From the NCBI GenBank assembly GCA_030044045.1, contig JASHWO010000157.1, positions 1-12,530 of the forward strand: a stretch of DNA of 12,530 bases, read 5' to 3'. This DNA comes from Acidimicrobiales bacterium. GTDB taxonomy: Bacteria > Actinomycetota > Acidimicrobiia > Acidimicrobiales > RAAP-2. The notes beneath the pieces were generated by a model. The model made no database searches and was not told the origin of the DNA. It saw only the letters and a list, made by a program, of their open reading frames with translations. Position numbers and translations under genes: made by a program. Position 1 is the first letter of the stretch; each line of letters opens with the position of its first letter. Positions 1 to 6,263 of the stretch are shown here, in pieces.

Positions 1-346
1 CCGCGCCGGCCACCGTCCCGGCGAAAGCGCCCACGGCGGCGGTGGCTCCCAGGTCGAGGGCCAGCGTGGCCACCGCGGTCATGAGGACGGACCGCTCAAG
101 GTCGTCCCGCCAGAGTAGCTCCAGGCTCGCGCGGCACTGATCCCCGGCCAGCAGGACCAGCAGGCAGGGGGTCGTGCCGAGGTGCTCGACGTAGCGATGG
201 GCCGCCCGGAGCACCTCGTCCAGCGCCTGGTCCGTGCCGGCCAACCCTGGGTAGCGTACCGTGCCGCAACCCCCATAGGAAGTGGCCGGGCCACGCCGGG
301 CCACGCCGGGCGGCAGCCGGCCCGGTTCAAGGTGTGTCGCGGGCAT
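1..346 (-). CDS. Partial hypothetical protein, divergent from flbD
   Basis: An open frame runs leftward from ATG at 346-344 to the window edge without a stop, giving the first 115 residues of a longer protein. I do not recognise a family. The frame looks coding: from about position 265 leftward nearly every codon ends in G or C, and the protein reads sensibly (ALDEVLRAAHRYVEHLG, then a hydrophobic CLLVLLAG stretch and an Ala/Gly-rich hydrophobic segment near residues 86-115). A GGAGAG Shine-Dalgarno lies 9 nt before the ATG. The first 25 or so residues have poorer codon bias, so the true start may be a GTG at 304-302. That later start would also leave the putative flbD promoter (327-354) outside the gene. 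Real coding is likely; start and function are uncertain. Confidence 0.55.
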   Translation of the reverse strand, partial: MPATHLEPGRLPPGVARRGPATSYGGCGTVRYPGLAGTDQALDEVLRAAHRYVEHLGTTPCLLVLLAGDQCRASLELLWRDDLERSVLMTAVATLALDLGATAAVGAFAGTVAGA

Positions 347-354
347 GCCGATGT
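327..354 (+). promoter_or_regulatory. Candidate sigma-28 (FliA/SigD/WhiG-type) promoter for flbD operon
   Basis: TCAAG at 327-331 and GCCGATGT at 347-354, with 16 nt between TCAA and GCCGAT. This resembles the known sigma-28/WhiG consensus (TAAA, 14-16 nt, GCCGATAA). The same TCAA-N16-GCCGAT arrangement recurs before flhA (6807-6834). Transcription would begin near 360, giving a 5' leader of about 40 nt before flbD. The site overlaps the start region of the divergent gene. No transcript evidence is available. Confidence 0.5.
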
Positions 355-356
355 GC

Positions 357-392
357 TCTCCGAGCGCGGGTCCGTACGGTCGCGCTCGGAGA
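357..392. promoter_or_regulatory. 12-bp perfect inverted repeat spanning both divergent ribosome binding sites
   Basis: TCTCCGAGCGCG (357-368) is the exact reverse complement of 381-392, with a 12-nt spacer that itself contains the palindrome CCGTACGG (372-379). The right arm contains the GGAGA of the flbD Shine-Dalgarno (388-395). On the other strand the left arm contains the Shine-Dalgarno of the leftward gene. In RNA the hairpin would pair the flbD ribosome binding site. As DNA it could be an operator for a dimeric regulator. Confidence 0.6.
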
Positions 393-401
393 AGGCCGGG
401 A

Positions 402-689
402 ATGATCATCGTCACCAACCTCAAGGGCGAGCCGATCGTCATCAACGACGACCTGATCGAGCGGGTCGAGGGCGACAACGAGACCTACGTGACGCTCACC
501 AGCGGCGCCTCCTACATCGTGGCGGAGCCGCTGGAGGAGGTCGTCCGCCGCTCGCGCCAGAGCCGGGCCGAGGTGCTGGCCATGGCCCAGCGCCTGATCG
601 ACGGCGCCGGGGCGCAGCCCGGCGAGGGCACGTCGCTGCGCCTCCTCGGGGATCCGGAGGCCGAGGAGCCCGACCGGGAGCGCCGGTGA
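402..689 (+). CDS. flbD: FlbD family flagellar protein
   Basis: 95-residue protein of the FlbD (swarming motility) family, a small protein usually encoded between hook genes and motA in Gram-positive and spirochaete flagellar operons. The N-terminus MIIVTNLKGEPIVINDDLIE and the following TYVTLTSGASYIV fit the family pattern (L.GE.I.VN.DLIE ... TLT.G...V). The charged tail beyond residue 70 is longer than in compact homologues. The start at 402 was chosen over upstream in-frame codons because the family match begins there and GGAGAAGG (388-395) lies 6 nt before it. That ribosome site is part of an inverted repeat. The stop overlaps the motA GTG (GTGA at 686-689), so the two are translationally coupled. 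This FlbD is unrelated to the Caulobacter regulator of the same name. Confidence 0.9.
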   Translation: MIIVTNLKGEPIVINDDLIERVEGDNETYVTLTSGASYIVAEPLEEVVRRSRQSRAEVLAMAQRLIDGAGAQPGEGTSLRLLGDPEAEEPDRERR

Positions 690-1477
690 AGGACCGCCTG
701 ACCCCCCTGGCCATCGGCGGCGCGCTGGCCTGCGTGGTGCTGGCCATGCTGCTGGACGGGGGCAGCCCGACGGTGCTGATCAAGCCGGCGCCGCTGGTGC
801 TGGTCTTCGGCGGCACCTTCGCCGTGGCCCTGGCCGGGGTCATGAAGTCCGACACCAAGGGCATCCGGGACATCTTCAAGCAGGCGCTCGGCGCGCCCAT
901 GCCGGATCCCGACGCGGCCATGGACGTCATCGTGGAGCTGGCCCGGGTGGCCAAGAGCAGCTCCGTGCTCTCGCTGGAGAACGAGGTCCGGGGGATCGAC
1001 GATCCTTTCCTGGAGCTGGGGGTGCAGCTGGTCATCGACGGGGGGAGCTCGGAGGAGATCCGGGAGATCCTGGAGAACGAGATCGAGGCCCGCAGCGAGC
1101 GCCACCGCATGGGCGCCAAGTTCTTCTCCGACATGGGCGGGTTCGCCCCCACCCTCGGCATCCTCGGCACGGTCATGGGCTTGGTGCACGTGCTGAGCCA
1201 CCTGAACAGCCCCGGCTCGCTGGGGCCGGCCATCGGGTCGGCCTTCACCGCCACCCTGTGGGGGGTGCTGTCGGCCAACCTCTTCTGGCTGCCCATCGCC
1301 AACAAGCTGAAGCGGGTCAGCGCGGCCGAGATCCAGGTCAACCGGATGCAGGTGGAGGGGCTGCTGGCCATCCAGTCCGGCGGCTCCAGCCGTATCGTCC
1401 GCACCCGGATGGAGACCTTCCTCCCGGCGGGACGGCGCAACGTCGGCTTGCCCGACCGGCGGGTGGACGCGGCGTGA
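686..1477 (+). CDS. motA: Flagellar stator protein MotA
   Basis: 263-residue MotA, the multi-helix subunit of the ion-conducting stator in the cytoplasmic membrane; it forms the channel with MotB and pushes on the rotor. Hydrophobic helices are seen at about 7-24 and 35-54, then a cytoplasmic region (55-150) rich in charge, then helices at about 152-171 and 182-204. The family-typical GGFAPTLGILGTVMG (151-165) carries the conserved proline (Pro155), and WLPIANKL carries the second (Pro203). The conserved ALP-like cytoplasmic segment with acidic and arginine residues (ENEVRGIDDP, ARSERHR) supplies rotor contacts. The start is a GTG overlapping the flbD stop; an upstream extension of the same frame is not supported. 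Length fits the family. Confidence 0.95.
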   Translation: MKDRLTPLAIGGALACVVLAMLLDGGSPTVLIKPAPLVLVFGGTFAVALAGVMKSDTKGIRDIFKQALGAPMPDPDAAMDVIVELARVAKSSSVLSLENEVRGIDDPFLELGVQLVIDGGSSEEIREILENEIEARSERHRMGAKFFSDMGGFAPTLGILGTVMGLVHVLSHLNSPGSLGPAIGSAFTATLWGVLSANLFWLPIANKLKRVSAAEIQVNRMQVEGLLAIQSGGSSRIVRTRMETFLPAGRRNVGLPDRRVDAA

Positions 1478-1575
1478 GCGCCACGGCCGGCGCTCCTGTC
1501 ACTTCGGACGCCCACCGGGCGTCCGAAGCCCACGCCCCGGAGGAGGACGGGGTTGGGGCCCCGGACGGGCGATGA
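1474..1575 (+). CDS. Possible 33-codon coupled micro-ORF between motA and motB
   Basis: A short frame starts with GTG overlapping the motA stop (GTGA, 1474-1477) and ends with TGA overlapping the motB ATG (ATGA, 1572-1575). It would encode 33 residues rich in Ala, Glu and Asp with no recognised family. Both junctions are the type used for coupled genes in this cluster, so ribosomes leaving motA could be carried to motB. Against it, codon bias is weaker than in neighbours (GCT, CCT, ACT, GAA, GTT occur), and its middle is occupied by a perfect hairpin. It may be only a spacer. Confidence 0.3.
   Translation: MSATAGAPVTSDAHRASEAHAPEEDGVGAPDGR
1502..1528. repeat. Perfect 12-bp hairpin between motA and motB
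   Basis: CTTCGGACGCCC (1502-1513), loop ACC, then the exact reverse complement (1517-1528). No T-run follows, so it is not a standard intrinsic terminator. It could stabilise the motA 3' end, attenuate downstream transcription, tune the MotA:MotB ratio, or be a REP-like repeat. Confidence 0.75.
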
Positions 1576-2546
1576 GCGCCCGCCGCCGGCCGCACGGCGG
1601 GGAGCATGAGGAGGAGGGCGGCATGGAGCGCTGGCTCCTGACCTACGCCGACATGATCACGCTGTTGCTCGCCTTGTTCGTGGTGCTCTTCGCCCTGAGC
1701 TCGCTGAACGTCAAGAAGTTCATCGCCTTCGACCTCGGCCTCACCCAGACCTTCTCCAGTTCCCCGGCGCAGAACCAGTCGTCCAACAACGGCAGCGGGC
1801 TGTTGGACCACACAAGCCTGGTGTCACGGATCGGGGTGCAGAAGGCGCAGCCGACAGAGAAGATCACCACGACCAACCAGCAGGCCATGGCCACCCTCGA
1901 CCAGATCCTGGCCCAGGTCAACCAGGCGCTGCAGGCCCAGGGTCTCTCCCAAGCCGCCTCGGCCTCGGTCGTCACACACAGCGTCGTGGTGCAGGTGCTG
2001 GCGGACAAGGCTTACTTCGCCAACGACTCGGCCACACTGGGCACAGTGGGCGACCGGGTGGTCGACACGGTGGCTGGGGTGATCCGTAGCTACCCGAACC
2101 ACGTCGAGGTGCAGGGCTTCACCGACGACGTGCCGGTGACCGGGGGCCAGTACGACTCGAACTGGGAGCTGTCCGCCGCCCGGGCCGCCAACGTGGTCCA
2201 GCGGCTGGCGACAAGCGACGGCATCCCGGCCACACGGCTGTCGGCCGCCGGCTACGGGGACACGCACCCGGTGGCGTCGAACGCCACACCCGCCGGTCGG
2301 GCCCAGAACCGGCGGGTGGACATGGTCATCCTGGCCGCCGGCGCCACCGCCGCCGGCGCCACAGGCACCCAGGCGACAGGTGCGGCCGCCGGCGGTAGTA
2401 CCGGCACCGGGGCTGGGGCCGCCGGGCCGGCCTCCACTGGCTTGTCGCCGACTGGCTCGTTGCCGACTGGCTCGTTGCCGACCACCACCCCGACCACCGC
2501 CTCGCCGGCGGGCACCGTGCAGGCGTCGGGGACGGGGGCCCGGTGA
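1572..2546 (+). CDS. motB: Flagellar stator protein MotB
   Basis: 324-residue MotB, which anchors the stator to peptidoglycan and carries the ion-binding aspartate. A basic/His/Glu N-terminus leads into ERWLLTYADMITLLLALFVV: Asp27 is the expected ion-binding residue at the start of the single membrane helix (about 27-45). A linker with short amphipathic stretches follows (50-135), then an OmpA-like peptidoglycan-binding domain (about 138-255) with GFTDD, SNWELSAARA and QNRRVDMVIL. The tail (256-324) is low-complexity Ala/Gly/Thr/Pro and contains 15-bp DNA repeats. The ATG at 1572 places the conserved MotB N-terminus correctly. The stop overlaps the fliL GTG. The long disordered tail beyond the OmpA domain is unusual but in frame and GC-biased. 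Confidence 0.95.
   Translation: MSARRRPHGGEHEEEGGMERWLLTYADMITLLLALFVVLFALSSLNVKKFIAFDLGLTQTFSSSPAQNQSSNNGSGLLDHTSLVSRIGVQKAQPTEKITTTNQQAMATLDQILAQVNQALQAQGLSQAASASVVTHSVVVQVLADKAYFANDSATLGTVGDRVVDTVAGVIRSYPNHVEVQGFTDDVPVTGGQYDSNWELSAARAANVVQRLATSDGIPATRLSAAGYGDTHPVASNATPAGRAQNRRVDMVILAAGATAAGATGTQATGAAAGGSTGTGAGAAGPASTGLSPTGSLPTGSLPTTTPTTASPAGTVQASGTGAR
2433..2477 (+). repeat. 15-bp tandem repeat in motB tail
   Basis: Two exact copies of CCGACTGGCTCGTTG (2448-2462, 2463-2477) follow one degenerate copy (2433-2447). They encode repeated PTGSL in the disordered C-terminus of MotB. The unit is a multiple of three, so copy-number change would not shift the frame. Confidence 0.85.
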
Positions 2547-3145
2547 GCGCTCCCCCCGAGCCGGGGTCGAAGGTGGCCTTCGCCGGGGAGCGGGACGAGG
2601 CCCGCCCGCCTGTCCGGCCACCGGCCCAGGCGGCATCCCAGACGGCCACCACCCGTCCGGACACGAACCGTCGGCGGACCGACGGCGCCGACCCGGCGGT
2701 CGCCGCCCCACCGGAGAAGAAGAGCAAGAAGAAGCTCGTGCTGGTGGTGGCGGCCGTAGTGGTGCTGGCGCTGGCCGGCCTGGTGGTGAGGGGCAAGCTG
2801 ACCAAGACCGTGTACAGGCCGGGCCAGCCGGTGCCGGCGGGGCAGGTGGTGTCGCTGGGCAGCGTCACCGTGGCTCTGGCCGACGGCGACCTGGTCCAGG
2901 CGGGCCTCGACCTGCAGATGACCAAGCCGGCCAACACGAAGGAGGAGGCGTCGGACTCGGCCGCCCTTACGAACGCCGCCATCCTCGACCTGGGCTCGCA
3001 GACCTACACAGCGTTGCTCACCCTGAGCGGGCGCGAGGCGGTCCAGCAGCAGCTCCTCGCCTCGTTCCAGAAGATCCTCGGCACCTCGGACGGGGCCCAG
3101 CAGGTGAGCGCCGTGTACTTCACCAGCTTCGTGCTGCAGCAATGA
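2543..3145 (+). CDS. fliL: Flagellar basal body-associated protein FliL
   Basis: 200-residue FliL, a single-pass membrane protein that surrounds or supports the stator near the basal body. The N-terminal 60 residues are a cytoplasmic, Pro/Arg-rich, disordered region longer than usual. KKSKKK stops the membrane helix at about 65-82 (LVLVVAAVVVLALAGLVV). The extracytoplasmic domain (about 95-200) contains VSLGSVTVALADGDLVQAGL and ends in VYFTSFVLQQ, matching the usual FliL ending VYFT.F..Q. The start is a GTG overlapping the motB stop (GTGA, 2543-2546). The stop overlaps the flgN ATG (ATGA, 3142-3145). The position after motAB is the standard context for fliL. Confidence 0.92.
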   Translation: MSAPPEPGSKVAFAGERDEARPPVRPPAQAASQTATTRPDTNRRRTDGADPAVAAPPEKKSKKKLVLVVAAVVVLALAGLVVRGKLTKTVYRPGQPVPAGQVVSLGSVTVALADGDLVQAGLDLQMTKPANTKEEASDSAALTNAAILDLGSQTYTALLTLSGREAVQQQLLASFQKILGTSDGAQQVSAVYFTSFVLQQ

Positions 3146-3720
3146 CCGGGTCGACAGGCGCCGGCACAGCGAGAAACCCCTTTACCGGAACACCGGATCT
3201 GCCGATCACCAGTGCCGTGGAACCCCCGACGCGCGCGGCGCTGGAGCGCCTGGCCCGGTGCCTGGAGGAGCAGATCGCCGCCCTCCGCCACCTGTCGTTC
3301 AAGTTCGAGGTCCAAGAGATCGTCCTGGCCGGCGGTCGCCAGCAGTGGTTGAACGAGACCACGGCCGAGCTGTCGGCTGCTGTCGCCCGCGTCCAGCGAA
3401 CCGACGGCCTGCTCCGGGAGACGTTGCGGGCCGGTGCCCTGTCCCTGGGCCTCTCGCCCGAGTCCACCGTGCGGGAGGTGGCGGTGGCGGCGCCCGAGCC
3501 GTGGGGCTACATCTTCGACCAGCACCGCACCGAGCTGCGCCTGTCGGTGGACCGGGTCGCCACCCTCAGCCGGGCCAACCGCACCCTGCTGGCCCGCGGG
3601 CTGGCGGCCACCGTGGCCGCCCTCTCCTTCCTGGGGGTGGAGACCACCACCGCCTACACCGCCAGCGGGACCATCGCCCCGGCCGGCGGGAGCGTGGGCC
3701 TGCTCGACGCGAGGGCCTAG
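3142..3720 (+). CDS. flgN: FlgN-type export chaperone for FlgK/FlgL
   Basis: 192-residue, mostly alpha-helical protein consistent with FlgN, the cytoplasmic chaperone that keeps hook-junction proteins FlgK and FlgL soluble and delivers them to the export gate. Long amphipathic helices cover about 28-62 (ALERLARCLEEQIAALRHL), 64-100 and 124-160, and the C-terminus ends in the pattern GTIAPAGGSVGLLDARA, as in actinobacterial FlgN-like proteins (Y..G......GSLLD..A). Sequence conservation in this family is low, so the call rests on helix content, length and position directly before flgK-flgL. The start ATG overlaps the fliL stop. The TAG stop (3718-3720) coincides with the left edge of an inverted-repeat element. 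Confidence 0.75.
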   Translation: MTGSTGAGTARNPFTGTPDLPITSAVEPPTRAALERLARCLEEQIAALRHLSFKFEVQEIVLAGGRQQWLNETTAELSAAVARVQRTDGLLRETLRAGALSLGLSPESTVREVAVAAPEPWGYIFDQHRTELRLSVDRVATLSRANRTLLARGLAATVAALSFLGVETTTAYTASGTIAPAGGSVGLLDARA

Positions 3721-3884
3721 TGCTCCGTCCAGGAACGTCTGCGCCTCGCCACGCCGGCCAGATGACGCCGCTGGCTGCGTTCTCGTCCTCGACGCAGCGT
3801 CGGCTGCGCCTTCGTCCTGCGGCCTGGCCAGCGATGCCCCTGGCTCGCCATGGACGAAGCGAACGTTCCCGGACGGAGCACTAG
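3717..3884. mobile_element. MITE-like inverted-repeat element between flgN and flgK
   Basis: A 168-bp segment begins CTAGTGCTCCGTCC and ends in its reverse complement. Counting inward, 21 of 22 terminal bases pair (3717-3738 with 3863-3884; one mismatch at 3731/3870). The flanking CTAG on both sides could be a CTAG or TA target duplication, as made by IS5-group or IS630-like transposases. The interior has further partial fold-back (GCCAG...CGCTGGC against its complement near 3830-3850) but no convincing ORF. Removing one copy of CTAG plus the 164-bp interior would leave TAG-CCG-ATG, putting flgK 3 nt after the flgN stop, like the other tight junctions here. The right end carries GGAG (3875-3878), 9 nt before the flgK ATG. 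The family is unknown; an mRNA processing hairpin is the alternative. Confidence 0.6.
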
Positions 3885-3887
3885 CCG

Positions 3888-5264
3888 ATGGACCAGGCCA
3901 TGAGCATCGCCGCGTCGAGCCTCGACGCCGAGCTGAACGCCATCACCACGGCGTCCGAGAACGTGGCCAACGCCGGGACGCCCGGCTACGTCGACGAGAC
4001 GGCGGAGATCAGCGCCCTGCCCGGCGCCGGCACGCTGGGCATCGGCGACGGGGTGGTCACCACGAGCATCGGCCAGGCCACCAACGCCCTGCTGGCCACC
4101 AACAACTGGCAGGCTCAGGGGGCCCTGTCCAACCTCGGGTCGCTCCAGCAGGCGCTGACCGCCATGGAGGACGTCTTCCCCATCGGCACCCAGTCGGCCA
4201 CCACGGGGTCGAGCACCACAACGAACACCAGCATCTCGGGCCAGCTGGCCAGCTTCTGGTCGGCGTGGGACGCCATCGCCCAGTCCCCGTCGACACTGGC
4301 GCCCCGGACGGAGATCGTGGACATGGCCCAGGGCCTGGTCACCAGCCTCCAGGAGGCGGCCACCCAGCTCACACAGATCCAGCAGAACTCGGTCCAGCAG
4401 CTCGGCGACCAGGTGTCGGAGGCGAGCTCCCTACTGGGGCAGGTGGCCGAGCTGAACCAGTCCATCGTCACCACCGAGGGCGCCGGGTCCAGCGCCAACC
4501 AGCTCGTGGACCAGCTCGACGCCACCATCGGGACACTGTCGGAACTGGCCGGGGTGAGCGTCCGCATGCAGGCCGACGGCACGGCCACCGTCTCCGTCGG
4601 CGGGGTGACGGTGGTCCAGGGATCGAACGCCAACACCCTGTCGCTCGCCACCACCGGCGGGGTCACCACCGTGGTGGCCACACCGGGTGGGGTGACCGTG
4701 CCCGTGTCCAGCGGGTCGATGGCCGGGTTGCTCTCGGCGCTGAACCAGTACCTCCCCGGGTACCGCCAGCAGCTCGACGCCGTGGCCGACGACCTGGCGT
4801 CGACGGTCAACGCCCAGCTGGCCACCGGCTACACGGCCACAGGGGCCTCGGGGGCCACAGCCCCGCTCTTCGTGGGGTCCGGGGCCTCGGGCCTCTCGGT
4901 CAATCCGACCGTGGTGACCAACCCCCTCCTGCTGGCCGCCTCGGGCACCACCGGCGCCGCCGCCACGAACAACGGCAGCAACGCCCAGGCCATGGCCGAC
5001 CTCGGCACAGTGGCCACCGGCCCCGACGCCGCCTACCAGAGCCTGGTCCAGGGCATCGGCGCCGACACCCAGAGCGTCAACGACCAGCTCCAGGCCCAGA
5101 CGTCGGTGGCCGAGCAGGCGCAGCAGGCCCAGGCGGCGGTGTCCGGGGTGGACGTCACACAGCAGCTCACCGACCTGATGGCCTTCCAGCAGAACTACGA
5201 GGCTTCGGCCAAGCTCCTCACGGTGGTCGACACCACCATCCAGTCCCTCTTGACAGCGGTGTGA
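3888..5264 (+). CDS. flgK: Flagellar hook-associated protein 1 FlgK
   Basis: 458-residue FlgK (HAP1), secreted through the flagellar export channel to form the first hook-filament junction layer. The N-terminal D0 helix motif is visible: SLDAELNAITTASENVANAGTPGY (residues about 10-33), matching the family pattern of N.A.TPGY. The C-terminal coiled coil ends in LTDLMAFQQNYEASAKLL...DTTIQSLL, the other half of D0. Between them is a Thr/Gly/Val-rich exposed domain without extra insertions; the protein is on the short side for the family. There is no signal peptide, as expected for type III export. The start at 3888 has GGAG at 9 nt, lying in the right end of the inserted element. A second ATG at 3900 is possible but has a poorer ribosome site. 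Confidence 0.92.
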   Translation: MDQAMSIAASSLDAELNAITTASENVANAGTPGYVDETAEISALPGAGTLGIGDGVVTTSIGQATNALLATNNWQAQGALSNLGSLQQALTAMEDVFPIGTQSATTGSSTTTNTSISGQLASFWSAWDAIAQSPSTLAPRTEIVDMAQGLVTSLQEAATQLTQIQQNSVQQLGDQVSEASSLLGQVAELNQSIVTTEGAGSSANQLVDQLDATIGTLSELAGVSVRMQADGTATVSVGGVTVVQGSNANTLSLATTGGVTTVVATPGGVTVPVSSGSMAGLLSALNQYLPGYRQQLDAVADDLASTVNAQLATGYTATGASGATAPLFVGSGASGLSVNPTVVTNPLLLAASGTTGAAATNNGSNAQAMADLGTVATGPDAAYQSLVQGIGADTQSVNDQLQAQTSVAEQAQQAQAAVSGVDVTQQLTDLMAFQQNYEASAKLLTVVDTTIQSLLTAV

Positions 5265-5277
5265 GGGGCGTCGGGCG

Positions 5278-6219
5278 ATGAGCAGTGTCGGCGCCACCGG
5301 ACCGGTCGTGGTCACCCCCACGGTGCTGGCCACAACGCTGGTGCAGGACCTCACCACCGACCAGGCCAGCCAGGCCACGCTGGAGAACGAGATCTCGACG
5401 GGCTACGCCGTCACCTCGCCCTCGGACAACCCGGCCCAGGTGGCCAACATCCTCCAGCTCCAGTCGGGCGTGACCCGGGCCAACCAGTACGCGGCCAACG
5501 CCCAGGACGGCGTGGGCTGGCTGAGCCTGGCCAACTCCACCGTGGCCTCGGTCCTCTCGGTGCTCCAGGAGGTGCAGAGCACAGTGGAGAGCATCAGCGG
5601 CGTCAGTCTGTCGGGCACCTCCGCCAGCGTCAGCGGCCTCGCCACCTCGGTGGGCGAGGCCCTCCAGCAGCTCCTCGACCTGGCCAACACCCAGTACGCC
5701 GGCCAGGCCCTCTTCGCCGGGACGGGCAACGTCACCCAGGCCTACAGCAGCACAGGGGCCTACCTGGGCGCCGGCACCGCGCCCACCCGCACGGTGGCGC
5801 CGGGCACCCAGGTGGCGGTGTCGGTGACCGGACCCGACGTCTTCGGGTCCGGCACCAGCGGGCTGCTCTCCACCACACCCGCCACGCCGGGGGTCCTGGA
5901 GAAGATCGTCCAGGAGCTGCAGGCGGGCACAGCCACATCGCTGCAGGCGGCCACCACCACAGGGCTGGCCTCGCTGCAGGCGGCCATCCAGACGGTGGAG
6001 GCGGCGGCCAGCAGCTTGGGAGCCAGCCAGCAGGCCATGCAGTCGTTCTCCACCCAGGCCACGTCCACCGTGACCGCGCTGGAGCAGGAGCTGGGGGCCG
6101 CCCAGGACGTCAACCTGGCCCAGGCCATCACCAACCTCCAGCTCCAGCAGACGTCGTACCAGGCGGCCCTGTACGCCACGTCCCAGCTCCATGCCGACTC
6201 CCTGGTGCAGTACCTGTGA
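5278..6219 (+). CDS. flgL: Flagellar hook-associated protein 3 FlgL
   Basis: 313-residue FlgL (HAP3), a flagellin-like junction protein placed between FlgK and the filament. The N-terminal flagellin-type helix is seen in QASQATLENEISTGYAVTSPSDNPAQ (about 29-54), where the ISTG....SPSDNP signature is typical of FlgL and flagellins, followed by NQYAANAQDGVGWLSLANST. A variable Gly/Thr-rich centre (about 140-215) precedes the C-terminal helix ALEQELGAAQDVNLAQAITNLQ...YQAAL. Only 13 nt separate it from flgK, with AGGGG overlapping the flgK stop region as the ribosome site. It is not flagellin: it is the right size and directly follows flgK. Its stop overlaps a GTG that is the alternative fliW start. 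Confidence 0.92.
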   Translation: MSSVGATGPVVVTPTVLATTLVQDLTTDQASQATLENEISTGYAVTSPSDNPAQVANILQLQSGVTRANQYAANAQDGVGWLSLANSTVASVLSVLQEVQSTVESISGVSLSGTSASVSGLATSVGEALQQLLDLANTQYAGQALFAGTGNVTQAYSSTGAYLGAGTAPTRTVAPGTQVAVSVTGPDVFGSGTSGLLSTTPATPGVLEKIVQELQAGTATSLQAATTTGLASLQAAIQTVEAAASSLGASQQAMQSFSTQATSTVTALEQELGAAQDVNLAQAITNLQLQQTSYQAALYATSQLHADSLVQYL

Positions 6220-6263
6220 GCGGGACCTCGACCGTTGCCCAGCACGACCTGGAGGTGGGAGCG

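Noticed and set aside
3181..3206. TTTA-N16-GCCGAT inside flgN, resembling the sigma-28 sites
   Set aside because: It lies inside the flgN coding region, the -35 part lacks TCAA/TAAA, and no gene starts shortly downstream. Probably chance.
3884..3891. GCCGATGG at the flgK start as a -10 element
   Set aside because: It overlaps the start codon, and no matching -35 is found 16 nt upstream (CGTT).
3434..5281. 615-codon plus-strand frame overlapping flgN, the inserted element and flgK
   Set aside because: It is out of frame with clear FlgN and FlgK coding, and its product is Arg/Gly/His-rich with no domain.
5278..6219. Flagellin gene
   Set aside because: The protein has flagellin-like ends, but its place right after flgK and its size fit FlgL; no separate flagellin is seen in the window.
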